A DNA stretch of 5,957 nt from Kiritimatiellota bacterium (GCA_013151705.1 JAADHT010000164.1:1-5957), one strand, 5' to 3'; counted from the stretch's first letter, positions 1 to 5,909 are shown. The notes: generated by a model from the letters alone, not told the origin. Translations and numbers: made by a program.

Positions 1-116
1 ATTATACCGGCAGTGAGGAATTTGCGAATAAGTTTAAGTACTCGCTTGTCCTTTATTCTCGTCGCTAGTCCGCTCATCAGTCTGTCATGGTCGACTCTAT
101 CGAAGAGCTTCGACAA
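1..116 (-). pseudogene. Group II intron-type reverse transcriptase/maturase remnant (partial, runs off left edge)
   Basis: On the minus strand from about position 116 to the window edge, one frame reads LSKLFDRVDHDRLMSGLATR followed by IKDKRVLKLIRKFLTAGI. This matches the well-known block of group II intron reverse transcriptases (typically DLxKFFDRVNHDxLM...KDKRVLxLIRxxLxAG), covering motif A and the helix after it. The family normally has well over 100 residues before this point. Here the same frame meets a stop at 174-176 and has no ATG start, so the N-terminal half is absent. The motif-A aspartate that binds catalytic metal (the first D of DLSKFFD) is read as Thr in this frame. An alternative reading is a deletion: the neighbouring frame spells RYFVEA at 106-123 just before FDRV, as if about 14 bases encoding the DLSKF part had been lost. 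In either case the active site is broken. The YADD motif would lie outside the window. I am confident of the family, less so of the exact 5' boundary. Confidence 0.8.
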
Positions 117-185
117 AGTACCGAATACCGCAAGGCGGGGAAAGAAGCCGCAAGGCGAACTGTCGTGTACGGTTTAGAAGGCAAC

Positions 186-203
186 GGAGGCGCGCGGGCC
201 TCC
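186..203 (-). terminator. GC-rich hairpin, possible weak terminator of the purB operon
   Basis: A perfect 6-base-pair inverted repeat, GGAGGC (186-191) and GCCTCC (198-203), has a 6-base loop. Read on the minus strand it lies about 155 bases after the stop codon of the last operon gene, so it could end that transcript. No run of T follows on either strand, so it does not look like a classical intrinsic terminator. Confidence 0.25.
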
Positions 204-234
204 CAATCCATCCGGACATAAGAACTTCAAGTAG

Positions 235-260
235 TACTCATTTGAGTATATTATTATAAT
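235..260 (+). promoter_or_regulatory. Palindrome plus TATAAT, possible promoter/operator-like patch
   Basis: TACTCA (235-240) and TGAGTA (243-248) form a perfect inverted repeat around a TT centre. A TATAAT hexamer (255-260) follows, and a Shine-Dalgarno-like AAAAGGAG lies at 271-278, upstream of an ATG at 288. No good -35 hexamer is seen 16-18 bases before the TATAAT. The patch is A+T-rich on both strands and the minus strand also contains a TATAAT here, so direction is uncertain. Confidence 0.25.
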
Positions 261-287
261 TTGAAAGAAGAAAAGGAGCGTCTTCGC

Positions 288-362
288 ATGTTTCGTTTCG
301 AGTCGCGCCATAGGCGGATAAATCCTTCCAAAGACGGGGATTCGACATTGAAAATTCGTTAA
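288..362 (+). CDS. Possible 24-residue small ORF with good ribosome binding site
   Basis: ATG at 288 opens a 24-codon frame ending in TAA at 360-362. The product is short and basic (begins MFRFESRHRR, ends STLKIR), with no signal peptide, membrane segment or known motif. The only support is upstream: AAAAGGAG at 271-278 with 9 bases of spacing, and an A+T-rich TATAAT region before it. Its stop codon overlaps the stop codon of the convergent minus-strand gene (shared TTAA at 359-362). It could be a genuine small peptide, the leftover start of a deleted gene, or chance. I do not recognise it. Confidence 0.2.
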   Translation: MFRFESRHRRINPSKDGDSTLKIR

Positions 363-697
363 TGAGTCTCCCGGTCGGGATTGTGGGCGAAAAGCGCCCA
401 TTTGACTTTTTTCACGTCGAAACCGCCCAAAAACGTAAAATTGGAGAAGTAACGGTCTCGAATTTCGGCGACCACGTCGTCCTCGTTCACCGATTCGAAT
501 GGAGCGAAAATATATTCAACAGCCTCTTCCCCGTTCCCGCGTTCCTCGCAAGTGATCAACAGAACGTCGTTGATTTCACAAATTCCGGTCACTCGTATAT
601 TCGGCGTTCTTTCGGCGGCGGCTTTCGTCAACAACTGTGACTGCGCGCTGGGATTGATTATGATGTCATCGATTGCTATTTTTATAATTCTATTCAT
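359..697 (-). CDS. Unrecognised conserved-looking 112-residue protein, last gene of the purB operon
   Basis: I do not recognise this protein. I chose the ATG at 695-697 because AGAGG sits 9 bases upstream on the minus strand. An upstream in-frame ATG at 739 would add 14 residues and deepen the overlap with the preceding gene without a better site. The start overlaps the stop of the uridylyltransferase gene by 8 bases (ATGAATAG), so translational coupling is likely. The product begins MNRIIKIAIDDIII, has no signal peptide or membrane segment, and should be cytoplasmic. Visible pattern: likely beta strands at about residues 34-39, 44-50 and 61-66, an acidic helix at about 72-83, then an aromatic, glycine-containing stretch (FTFLGGFDVKKVKWALF, about 87-103). 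Two cysteines (40 and 50) are not arranged as a metal site. The alternating alpha/beta look suggests a small folded domain. Function is unknown; the operon position hints at envelope or nucleotide-sugar metabolism, but that is weak. Confidence 0.75.
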   Translation of the reverse strand: MNRIIKIAIDDIIINPSAQSQLLTKAAAERTPNIRVTGICEINDVLLITCEERGNGEEAVEYIFAPFESVNEDDVVAEIRDRYFSNFTFLGGFDVKKVKWALFAHNPDRETH

Positions 698-2117
698 AAT
701 AACATTCCTCTTTCGGCCGGACATTCGGAGCCCTGCCATTTTTCAAGAAATAGGTTTCAACGTCTTCGGAATCGAAAAACGTTCTCGGCGACAACTCCAC
801 GATGCAATCAACGGATCCATTCTCCGCGCGCGGAACGACCGCGCCGACGGACTCCAGCATTTCCGCGTCGCGTTCCACAAGCATCCGTCCGCAACTCTCG
901 GCGGAATCGACTCCGCTTTTGTTTTTGACCGGAGCGAACTCCTTCCCGCGTTCCGCCTCGAGAACCATCGTTCTATCGGCTTTGGGAATCGCGTCGAAAA
1001 TAAAAGTTTCGAGTTTCACAGCGTTGGGTTCCACGGGGACGATCTTCTCGCCGGAAGGCGTGACGTACGGAACTTTCTTTTCCGCCCGGTGCCAGGGAAG
1101 CCGCAAATCGCCATCTTCCGTGAGCCGCTCCACGAAACTCCTGGAAAGAATGTGAATGGCCGGACTTCCGGCTCTGAACGTCAATCTTCCATCCGGATCG
1201 CGCTTCTCCGCGAGTTCCGCGGGCATGTCACTGTACTCTATTATGGAGAGTCTGCCGTCGATCAAACAGAAATTGCCGAGTTTTTCATTAGGGCCGGCTT
1301 TAATAAGAGCTCTGGAACTCATTTCAGAATTCTCGAGAGCGTGCAAACCGATGAATAGTGTATTAACCACCGAGACGAGCGGATTATCGACCTGAAAATA
1401 GGAGATGTGCTCAATACCGCGCCGCCGCATGTCGTCCAACGCACCGGATTTCCGCAAGGCCAGCAGCGTTCCTCCGTGTCCGTCGGGAGCGAGCGCCAGA
1501 GAGCCCCTTGCGCTCAATAAAAGCTTTCCGTCCATACCGATGGCCGGCATGGTCCCTTGAGTGAAGAAAAAGACGTCCTCCGAGTTCAAACCGAAAAACG
1601 CGTTCCTCTCGAAAAACGAGCGGGTGTCGGCATCGTTGACCTCGCTTGTCATAATGTACCATGGAATTGGAGATCCGAATTTCTCAGCCGCGCGGGCGAT
1701 TGATTCGGCGAAATACTGAAAAAGCGTTTTCTTTTTCAAAGGAGTGACGGGATATGTCCCTTTTGGTCCGTCGAATCCCAAACGGCTGCCTTGACCTCCC
1801 GCGACGGTCAACGCGCACACCTCGCCGGCGTCCAAAAGCTCCCTCCCCCTCCTTTCCGCGTCTTGGTAGAGGCTTTCCTGTCCGGAGTCGAGCGGTTTGA
1901 GGGGGAAATACGGCGCCGGCGATATCATCTCCGGCACATCCGCGTCGGAAGGGTTCAAAACGTGAGCGTCTATAAGCTTCGACAAGCGCGTGAAATCGAT
2001 CGACCGCAACTGGACCGCGAGTTTCGCGGACATTTCCTGATCCAACGTCGCGAGATGCGCGGCCAGCTGATTTTGCCCATTCTTCGTCAATATTTCGCTC
2101 AATTCCTCGAAATCCAT
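690..2117 (-). CDS. UDPGP type 1 family uridylyltransferase (UAP1-like UDP-sugar pyrophosphorylase)
   Basis: This 475-residue enzyme should join UTP and a sugar 1-phosphate to give a UDP-sugar and pyrophosphate in the cytoplasm. The nucleotide-binding loop is clear at residues 106-120 (AGGQGSRLGFDGPKG), with Lys119 in the conserved position. Further blocks match eukaryotic UDP-N-acetylglucosamine pyrophosphorylase (UAP1) rather than bacterial GalU or GlmU: FFTQGTMPAIGMDGK (184-198), LAPDGHGG (209-216), YFQVDNPL (240-247), a KLETFIFD segment (368-375) and EFAPVKNKSG (393-402). Length is near the UAP1 norm (about 480-520). The substrate could be GlcNAc-1-P, glucose-1-P or another hexose-1-P; sequence alone does not decide. 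The start has a strong AAGGAG 10 bases upstream, inside the last codons of the MCE gene, with a 4-base intergenic gap. It overlaps the next gene by 8 bases. Products would feed peptidoglycan, LPS or glycan synthesis. Confidence 0.9.
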   Translation of the reverse strand: MDFEELSEILTKNGQNQLAAHLATLDQEMSAKLAVQLRSIDFTRLSKLIDAHVLNPSDADVPEMISPAPYFPLKPLDSGQESLYQDAERRGRELLDAGEVCALTVAGGQGSRLGFDGPKGTYPVTPLKKKTLFQYFAESIARAAEKFGSPIPWYIMTSEVNDADTRSFFERNAFFGLNSEDVFFFTQGTMPAIGMDGKLLLSARGSLALAPDGHGGTLLALRKSGALDDMRRRGIEHISYFQVDNPLVSVVNTLFIGLHALENSEMSSRALIKAGPNEKLGNFCLIDGRLSIIEYSDMPAELAEKRDPDGRLTFRAGSPAIHILSRSFVERLTEDGDLRLPWHRAEKKVPYVTPSGEKIVPVEPNAVKLETFIFDAIPKADRTMVLEAERGKEFAPVKNKSGVDSAESCGRMLVERDAEMLESVGAVVPRAENGSVDCIVELSPRTFFDSEDVETYFLKNGRAPNVRPKEECYYE

Positions 2118-2121
2118 ATAC

Positions 2122-3063
2122 TCAAAACTCCTTTTTGGCTTGTTTGCCGCGCACCAGGGAGCTCGGATCGTCGCTTATTGAATCGACCAGCTCTTGTATG
2201 GAATCCAGCGTTTCGTTGAGTTTCGAGAAGGATTCGCTCAACTCCTTCCCGACATCCCTGACGGCGGCGGTCGTGTCAGGAAAATTCGAATCCTTCAACT
2301 CCTTTTCAGCCGTGATCGAAAGTTTGTTTATATTCTCCGCCGTCTTCCGAACCTCGTTCATCATGGACTTCAGGCGTTTCTTCGTCAATGTCGAAGTCAA
2401 ATTATTTGAAAACTTTTCGAAATTGCTTGTCAAAGACTCGGCCTTGGCGATCATCTCCGTCAATTTCGGATCCGAAAGTATTTTATTCGCTTGAGCCAGG
2501 AGTTTGGAGAGTTCCGCCGACATCTTCTCGAAATCGATGTTGGAGATTTTCGCCAGAGAGGTGCTGAGATTCACACGCAACCCGGACATGAGAGACGGGA
2601 TGGAAGGCACGTATTTGATTCCCGGTGGAAGCAGAACCCGCAAAAGCGGAAACTTTTTGGAATCGGTGTAGTCCATTTCGACGTATTTCATTCCGGTGAT
2701 GCCCTTCAACTCCAATCTGCACCTCAAGCCTTTCGTGACCTCATCGTCGATGTTTTTGAAAAAATCGATGGGTTTCGCTCCGTGCATCGATGGTTCGATG
2801 GAGGAAGGAATGGCCTGCATATCCACGCGGATGAAATTGTCTTTCGGCCTGATCGCAATCCGTGTCACGCGCCCGATGGTCACCCCGCGGAATTTGACGG
2901 GCGATCCGGGCTCCAAACCCTGCACGCTCTCGTTGAAATAAGTGGTGAAGTTAACTTTCGGCTTCAACGCGTTCGAAAGTCCGAGCAGAAACAACGCCAC
3001 GACAACCAGCGTGAATCCGGTCAGGATGAATACTCCGAGTTTGAATTTATGCGCTTCAATCAC
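2122..3063 (-). CDS. MCE/MlaD-family lipid-transport protein
   Basis: A 313-residue membrane-anchored protein of the MCE (MlaD) family, which forms rings that carry lipids between inner and outer membranes. Residues about 10-30 are one hydrophobic helix, so the protein is anchored in the inner membrane with the rest in the periplasm. One MCE domain spans about 37-133; its core GLEPGSPVKFRGVTIGRVTRI is at 49-69 and a second block, ELKGITGMKYVEMDY, ends near 132. Residues about 165-297 are polar and helical, as in longer MCE proteins with coiled tails. A family-typical end (DDPSSLVRGK) closes the protein. The start is GTG at 3061-3063, overlapping the purB stop as GTGA, with GAGGTGA just upstream as ribosome binding site. 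No permease (MlaE-like) or ATPase (MlaF-like) gene is present here, so partners must be encoded elsewhere. The gene symbol mlaD would over-claim, as several MCE paralogues exist. Confidence 0.9.
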   Translation of the reverse strand: MIEAHKFKLGVFILTGFTLVVVALFLLGLSNALKPKVNFTTYFNESVQGLEPGSPVKFRGVTIGRVTRIAIRPKDNFIRVDMQAIPSSIEPSMHGAKPIDFFKNIDDEVTKGLRCRLELKGITGMKYVEMDYTDSKKFPLLRVLLPPGIKYVPSIPSLMSGLRVNLSTSLAKISNIDFEKMSAELSKLLAQANKILSDPKLTEMIAKAESLTSNFEKFSNNLTSTLTKKRLKSMMNEVRKTAENINKLSITAEKELKDSNFPDTTAAVRDVGKELSESFSKLNETLDSIQELVDSISDDPSSLVRGKQAKKEF

Positions 3064-4496
3064 ACGGTCACCTCATCATCAGACGAGTCCAGGTATTCGG
3101 CGTACCGCTCAAGAACGGGTTCAACCTCGTTCGCTAGAAACGCGTCAACCTGCTCCGACGCCAAGCCTATGAAATCCGAGGGATTCATTATGCTTCCCAA
3201 ATTATCCGCGACTTTCGCGAAAAGCGGATCCTTCTCGATCCTCTCCAAAAGGTCGTTCGGCTTTCCGAACTCCTTGACTTGCCTGGCCGCCTCCATGGAA
3301 TGTACCCTGATCGCCTCGTGCAGCTCCTGTCTGTCCCCCCCCGCCTTGACGGCGGCCATTAGAATGTTCTCGGTGGCCATGAAGGGCAATTCAGCCTTGA
3401 TTCGGCTCTCCATCATTTTCGGCCAGACGATTATTCCGTCGATTATATTGGACAGCAGAGTCAGGATGGCGTCGACGCCCAGAAACGCCTCAGGCAGAGA
3501 GATTCTGCGGTTGGCCGAGTCGTCGAGCGTGCGCTCGAACCATTGGGTGGCATGGGTGTTGGCGGCGTTCGCCGGAAGCGAGATCACGTATCTGGCGAGC
3601 GAGCAGACGCGCTCGCTGCGCATGGGGTTGCGTTTGTAGGCCATCGCGCTCGAACCGATCTGTTTCGAGCCGAAGGGCTCCTCCAACTCCTTGAGATTGG
3701 CGGAGAGGCGGAGATCCCCCGCGAATTTATAGGCGCTCTGCGCTATTCCGGAGAGCACCGACAAGACGAGGAAATCGATTTTGCGCGTGTATGTCTGCCC
3801 GCTCACGGGCAAAACCAGGTCGAACCCCATTTTCTCCGCCACCTTGCGTTCGAGTTCCAACACTTTGCCGATGTCGCCGTCGAACAGCTCGAGAAAGCTC
3901 GCCTGCGTGCCGGTGGTGCCTTTGACGCTTCTGAAAGGAAGGGACTCCAGCTCGAATTCGAGACGGCGCAGATCGAAAATAAAATCCTGCGTGTAGAGTG
4001 AAAATCGTTTACCGAGCGTCGTCAGCTGGGCGGGTTGGTAGTGCGTGAATCCCAATACCGGAAGATTTTTGTGTTTTTCCGCGAATTCCGCGAACGCCGC
4101 CGCGACCCGCGCTAGCTTCGCGGTCGTCATTCTCATCGCTTCGCGTATCTGGATCAGCTCCGCGTTGTCGGTTACGAAACAGCTGGTCGCGCCCAGATGG
4201 ATGATGGGCTTGGCCTTTGGGCATAATTCGGCGAAAAGATGGACATGGCTCATCACGTCATGGCGCAACTCGGCTTCAATCCGGGCGGCGGCCGAGAAAT
4301 CTATGTCGTCCAGATGCGACCGCATCTCCTCCAACTGCTCCTCGCTGATGTCAAGCCCCAGTTCCCGCTCGGACTCCGCCAAAGCCAGCCACAAGCGCCT
4401 CCAAGTCGAATGTTTTTTCTGAGGCGACCAGTTCCTCTGCATCGCCTTTCCCGCGTATCGGGTGGTCAAAGGGTTTTGATACGTTTCGTTGTTCAT
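3060..4496 (-). CDS. purB: Adenylosuccinate lyase, eukaryote-like type
   Basis: This 478-residue enzyme cleaves SAICAR to AICAR and adenylosuccinate to AMP, both with release of fumarate, in purine synthesis. It belongs to the fumarase/aspartase superfamily and reads like human ADSL along almost its whole length, including RHDVMSHVH (78-86), IIHLGATSCFVTDN (98-111), GFTHYQPAQLTT (149-160, likely catalytic His152), KGTTGTQASF (192-201), QTYTRK (234-239) and QWFERTLDDSANRR (318-331). The superfamily signature loop is at 281-296 (GSSAMAYKRNPMRSER), with probable catalytic Ser283. Ala286 replaces the proline that is nearly always found in the MPxK segment. The start at 4494-4496 is preceded by GGAGA about 11 bases upstream; MNNETYQNPLTTRYAGKAM aligns with the family N-terminus. 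It is first in the operon and overlaps the MCE start by 4 bases. The coding strand carries a run of eight G at 3335-3342, within the KAGGD codons. Confidence 0.96.
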   Translation of the reverse strand: MNNETYQNPLTTRYAGKAMQRNWSPQKKHSTWRRLWLALAESERELGLDISEEQLEEMRSHLDDIDFSAAARIEAELRHDVMSHVHLFAELCPKAKPIIHLGATSCFVTDNAELIQIREAMRMTTAKLARVAAAFAEFAEKHKNLPVLGFTHYQPAQLTTLGKRFSLYTQDFIFDLRRLEFELESLPFRSVKGTTGTQASFLELFDGDIGKVLELERKVAEKMGFDLVLPVSGQTYTRKIDFLVLSVLSGIAQSAYKFAGDLRLSANLKELEEPFGSKQIGSSAMAYKRNPMRSERVCSLARYVISLPANAANTHATQWFERTLDDSANRRISLPEAFLGVDAILTLLSNIIDGIIVWPKMMESRIKAELPFMATENILMAAVKAGGDRQELHEAIRVHSMEAARQVKEFGKPNDLLERIEKDPLFAKVADNLGSIMNPSDFIGLASEQVDAFLANEVEPVLERYAEYLDSSDDEVTV

Positions 4497-4840
4497 ATTG
4501 AATTCCGTCTCCGCAAATTTGTGGGGCGCGAAGCCCGATGGGGAACAGTCCGATGTTTGTCGATAAAATCAAATCAACGCGTTCACACTTCCACTATAGG
4601 CTCCATACTTTACCGTTTTCGGCGCAAATAGCAAACGCGATTGTCCGAAGCGGGGCAAATTTGAAATTGCCGTTTGATTATTTCCAATCTCCATCCATAT
4701 TAAAACGATATTCCGATTCGCCTCTCCGTTGGCGATGGAGAACGTGTTGGAACGGAGTGCCAGTGGGAAATCCAGGAGCTCTTTGGAACACGTTGGCTTG
4801 GTGATTGATTGTCCCATTGACGGCGAATCAAAATTACGGT

Positions 4841-4854
4841 CCGGCCAAGGCCGG
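4841..4854 (+). repeat. Compact inverted repeat in accD leader (CCGGCC-AA-GGCCGG)
   Basis: A perfect 6-base inverted repeat with a 2-base centre; as RNA it would form a 5-base-pair stem closed by a CAAG loop. It lies 54-67 bases before the accD start codon. No T run follows, so it is not an intrinsic terminator. It could be a leader structure or a protein-binding palindrome in DNA. Confidence 0.5.
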
Positions 4855-4861
4855 TTGAAAC

Positions 4862-4883
4862 AGACCCTTTTCGAACAGGGTCT
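4862..4883 (+). repeat. Second accD leader hairpin (AGACCC/GGGTCT)
   Basis: AGACCC (4862-4867) pairs perfectly with GGGTCT (4878-4883) around a 10-base loop. It ends 24 bases before the accD ATG and about 9 bases before the AAGGA ribosome binding site, so it would sit just upstream of the ribosome footprint. GACC in its left arm could also pair with GGTC at 4838-4841, which would compete with both leader hairpins. Whether this matters is unknown. Confidence 0.5.
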
Positions 4884-4907
4884 AACTCCAACAAGGACGC
4901 TGATATC

Positions 4908-5882
4908 ATGCCGATTTTCAAAAAACAAAAATATTCGACGCTCAGATCGGTGCCGAAAAAGAAAAACATTCCGCAGGGTTTGTGGGAAAAATGCAAAAAA
5001 TGCGGAGAGGTGGTGTTTCTAAAACAAATCAAGGAGAATGACAACGTATGCCCTAAATGCTCCTATCACCACCCTATGACCGCATACGAGAGAGTGGAAT
5101 TATTGACCGATGCCGGTTCATTCAAGGAAATTGACGGATCGATCGAATCGGTTGACACTCTCAAATTCGAAGGGGTGGCCTCTTATTCGGACAAACTGGA
5201 GGCGAATAAGAAGAAAACCGGAATGAACGACGCAATGCTCTGCGGAACGGGCACGCTGGATGGAAAAATGATGGCGCTTGGCGTGATGGATTTCAGGTTT
5301 CTCGGAGCGAGTATGGGATCAGCGTTAGGCGAGAAAGTAACCCGATTGACCGAGTTGGCCACCAAAAAGAGGTTGCCGCTAGTGATAGTAACCGCCAGCG
5401 GTGGAGCTAGAATGTACGAGGGGATGTTGAGTCTCATGCAGATGGCTAAGACAAGCGGAGCGCTCGAACGCCACGGCGAGGCGGAACTCCCATACATCGT
5501 CATTATGACGCACCCAACCACCGCGGGGGTGACCGCGAGTTTCGCGTCTCTCGGTGATCTGACCATAGCCGAACCCGGCGCGTTGATCGGTTTCGCCGGC
5601 CCGAGAGTGATAAAGGACACGACCCAAGCGGTGCTGCCGGAAGGTTTTCAAACATCCGAATTCCTTATGAAGAAGGGAATGATAGACAGAATCGTCGAGA
5701 GAAAGGATTTACGAAAAGAGTTGTCCTTGTATCTAGGCTATTTCAAAGCCCCCGGAGTTGAAAAAACGAAGTCATCGAAAAAGAACGTCTCCACAGTATC
5801 CCAAAAAAAGACGAACACAACTAGAAAACCGCGGGCTTCCACCCGAAAAAAAAGGGAAAAAACAGCAGCCCCCACTCGATAG
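4908..5882 (+). CDS. accD: Acetyl-CoA carboxylase carboxyltransferase subunit beta
   Basis: This 324-residue protein is the beta half of the carboxyltransferase that moves CO2 from biotin-carrier protein to acetyl-CoA, making malonyl-CoA for fatty acid synthesis; it works as an alpha2beta2 complex with AccA, which is not encoded here. The N-terminal zinc finger is intact: Cys29, Cys32, Cys48 and Cys51 in CxxC-x15-CxxC spacing. The crotonase-like core follows, with GASMGSALGEK (133-143), ASGGARMYEGMLSLMQMAKT (163-182), PTTAGVTASFASLGD (203-217) and AEPGALIGFAGPRVI (221-235). Two small departures are seen: Tyr170 where Gln is usual, and Ala206 in place of the first Gly of PTTGG. Beyond about residue 285 there is a 39-residue tail with 15 Lys/Arg and many Ser/Thr, longer than compact AccD proteins of about 285 residues. 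The ATG at 4908 has AAGGA 10 bases upstream, and MPIFKK is a family-typical start. Confidence 0.96.
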   Translation: MPIFKKQKYSTLRSVPKKKNIPQGLWEKCKKCGEVVFLKQIKENDNVCPKCSYHHPMTAYERVELLTDAGSFKEIDGSIESVDTLKFEGVASYSDKLEANKKKTGMNDAMLCGTGTLDGKMMALGVMDFRFLGASMGSALGEKVTRLTELATKKRLPLVIVTASGGARMYEGMLSLMQMAKTSGALERHGEAELPYIVIMTHPTTAGVTASFASLGDLTIAEPGALIGFAGPRVIKDTTQAVLPEGFQTSEFLMKKGMIDRIVERKDLRKELSLYLGYFKAPGVEKTKSSKKNVSTVSQKKTNTTRKPRASTRKKREKTAAPTR

Positions 5883-5909
5883 TCGGTGCTCTAAAAGGGG
5901 CGAGCGGCT

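Larger units (their letters stand above)
117..358. other. Noncoding stretch between RT remnant and operon end
   Basis: No intact gene is supported here. Its contents, in order, are as follows. A 10-base direct repeat (ccgcaaggcg at 128-137 and 148-157) is offset by 20 bases, and each copy contains a GCAA tetraloop-like core. Next come the GC-rich hairpin at 186-203, an A+T-rich patch with a palindrome, and a short plus-strand ORF described separately. Frames in this region show no recognisable protein family. The mixture next to a broken reverse transcriptase is compatible with the scar of an old mobile-element insertion, but that is an inference. Confidence 0.5.
4497..4907. promoter_or_regulatory. 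Divergent purB-accD intergenic region with promoters and structured leader
   Basis: This 411-base region separates divergently read purB and accD, so it should hold both promoters. For purB, the minus strand shows TATAGT (4593-4598) about 95 bases before the start, but with no convincing -35; this is a weak candidate. For accD, TTGATT (4805-4810) and TTGACG (4818-4823) are possible -35 boxes without a good -10. Small inverted repeats are frequent: GGGC/GCCC (4524-4536), GGCAA/TTGCC (4654-4671), TCTCC/GGAGA (4723-4741, extendable with wobble pairs), AACGTGTT/AACACGTT (4741-4748 with 4787-4794), and two hairpins next to accD listed separately. I see no tRNA or named riboswitch. Plus-strand ORFs in this region run into accD out of frame and have no family resemblance. 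Confidence 0.6.

Noticed and set aside
128..157. Two copies of ccgcaaggcg, as a possible CRISPR or repeat array
   Set aside because: There are only two 10-base copies with a 10-base gap; this is too short and too few for an array.
145..177. Plus-strand AAGCCG...CGGTTT pairing that resembles a group II intron domain V
   Set aside because: The outer stem and a 2-base bulge can be drawn, but the inner stem has a mismatch and no GNRA-type loop. It is also on the opposite strand to the reverse transcriptase remnant, so it does not fit a single intron.
552..1358. 268-codon plus-strand open frame
   Set aside because: It lies antisense to the uridylyltransferase gene and the unknown 112-residue gene, both well supported. 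Its translation shows no family resemblance and no ribosome binding site was evident.
2491..3639. 382-codon plus-strand open frame
   Set aside because: It is antisense to the MCE and purB genes, whose motifs are unmistakable. The translation is low-quality, Arg/His/Gln-rich shadow sequence.
4569..4928. Minus-strand open frames in the purB-accD intergenic region
   Set aside because: They overlap the accD start, show no family resemblance or plausible ribosome binding site, and would run through the likely promoters.
4729..5022. 97-codon plus-strand open frame overlapping the accD start
   Set aside because: It overlaps the zinc-finger region of accD out of frame and has no recognisable motif. 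The accD frame is certain.
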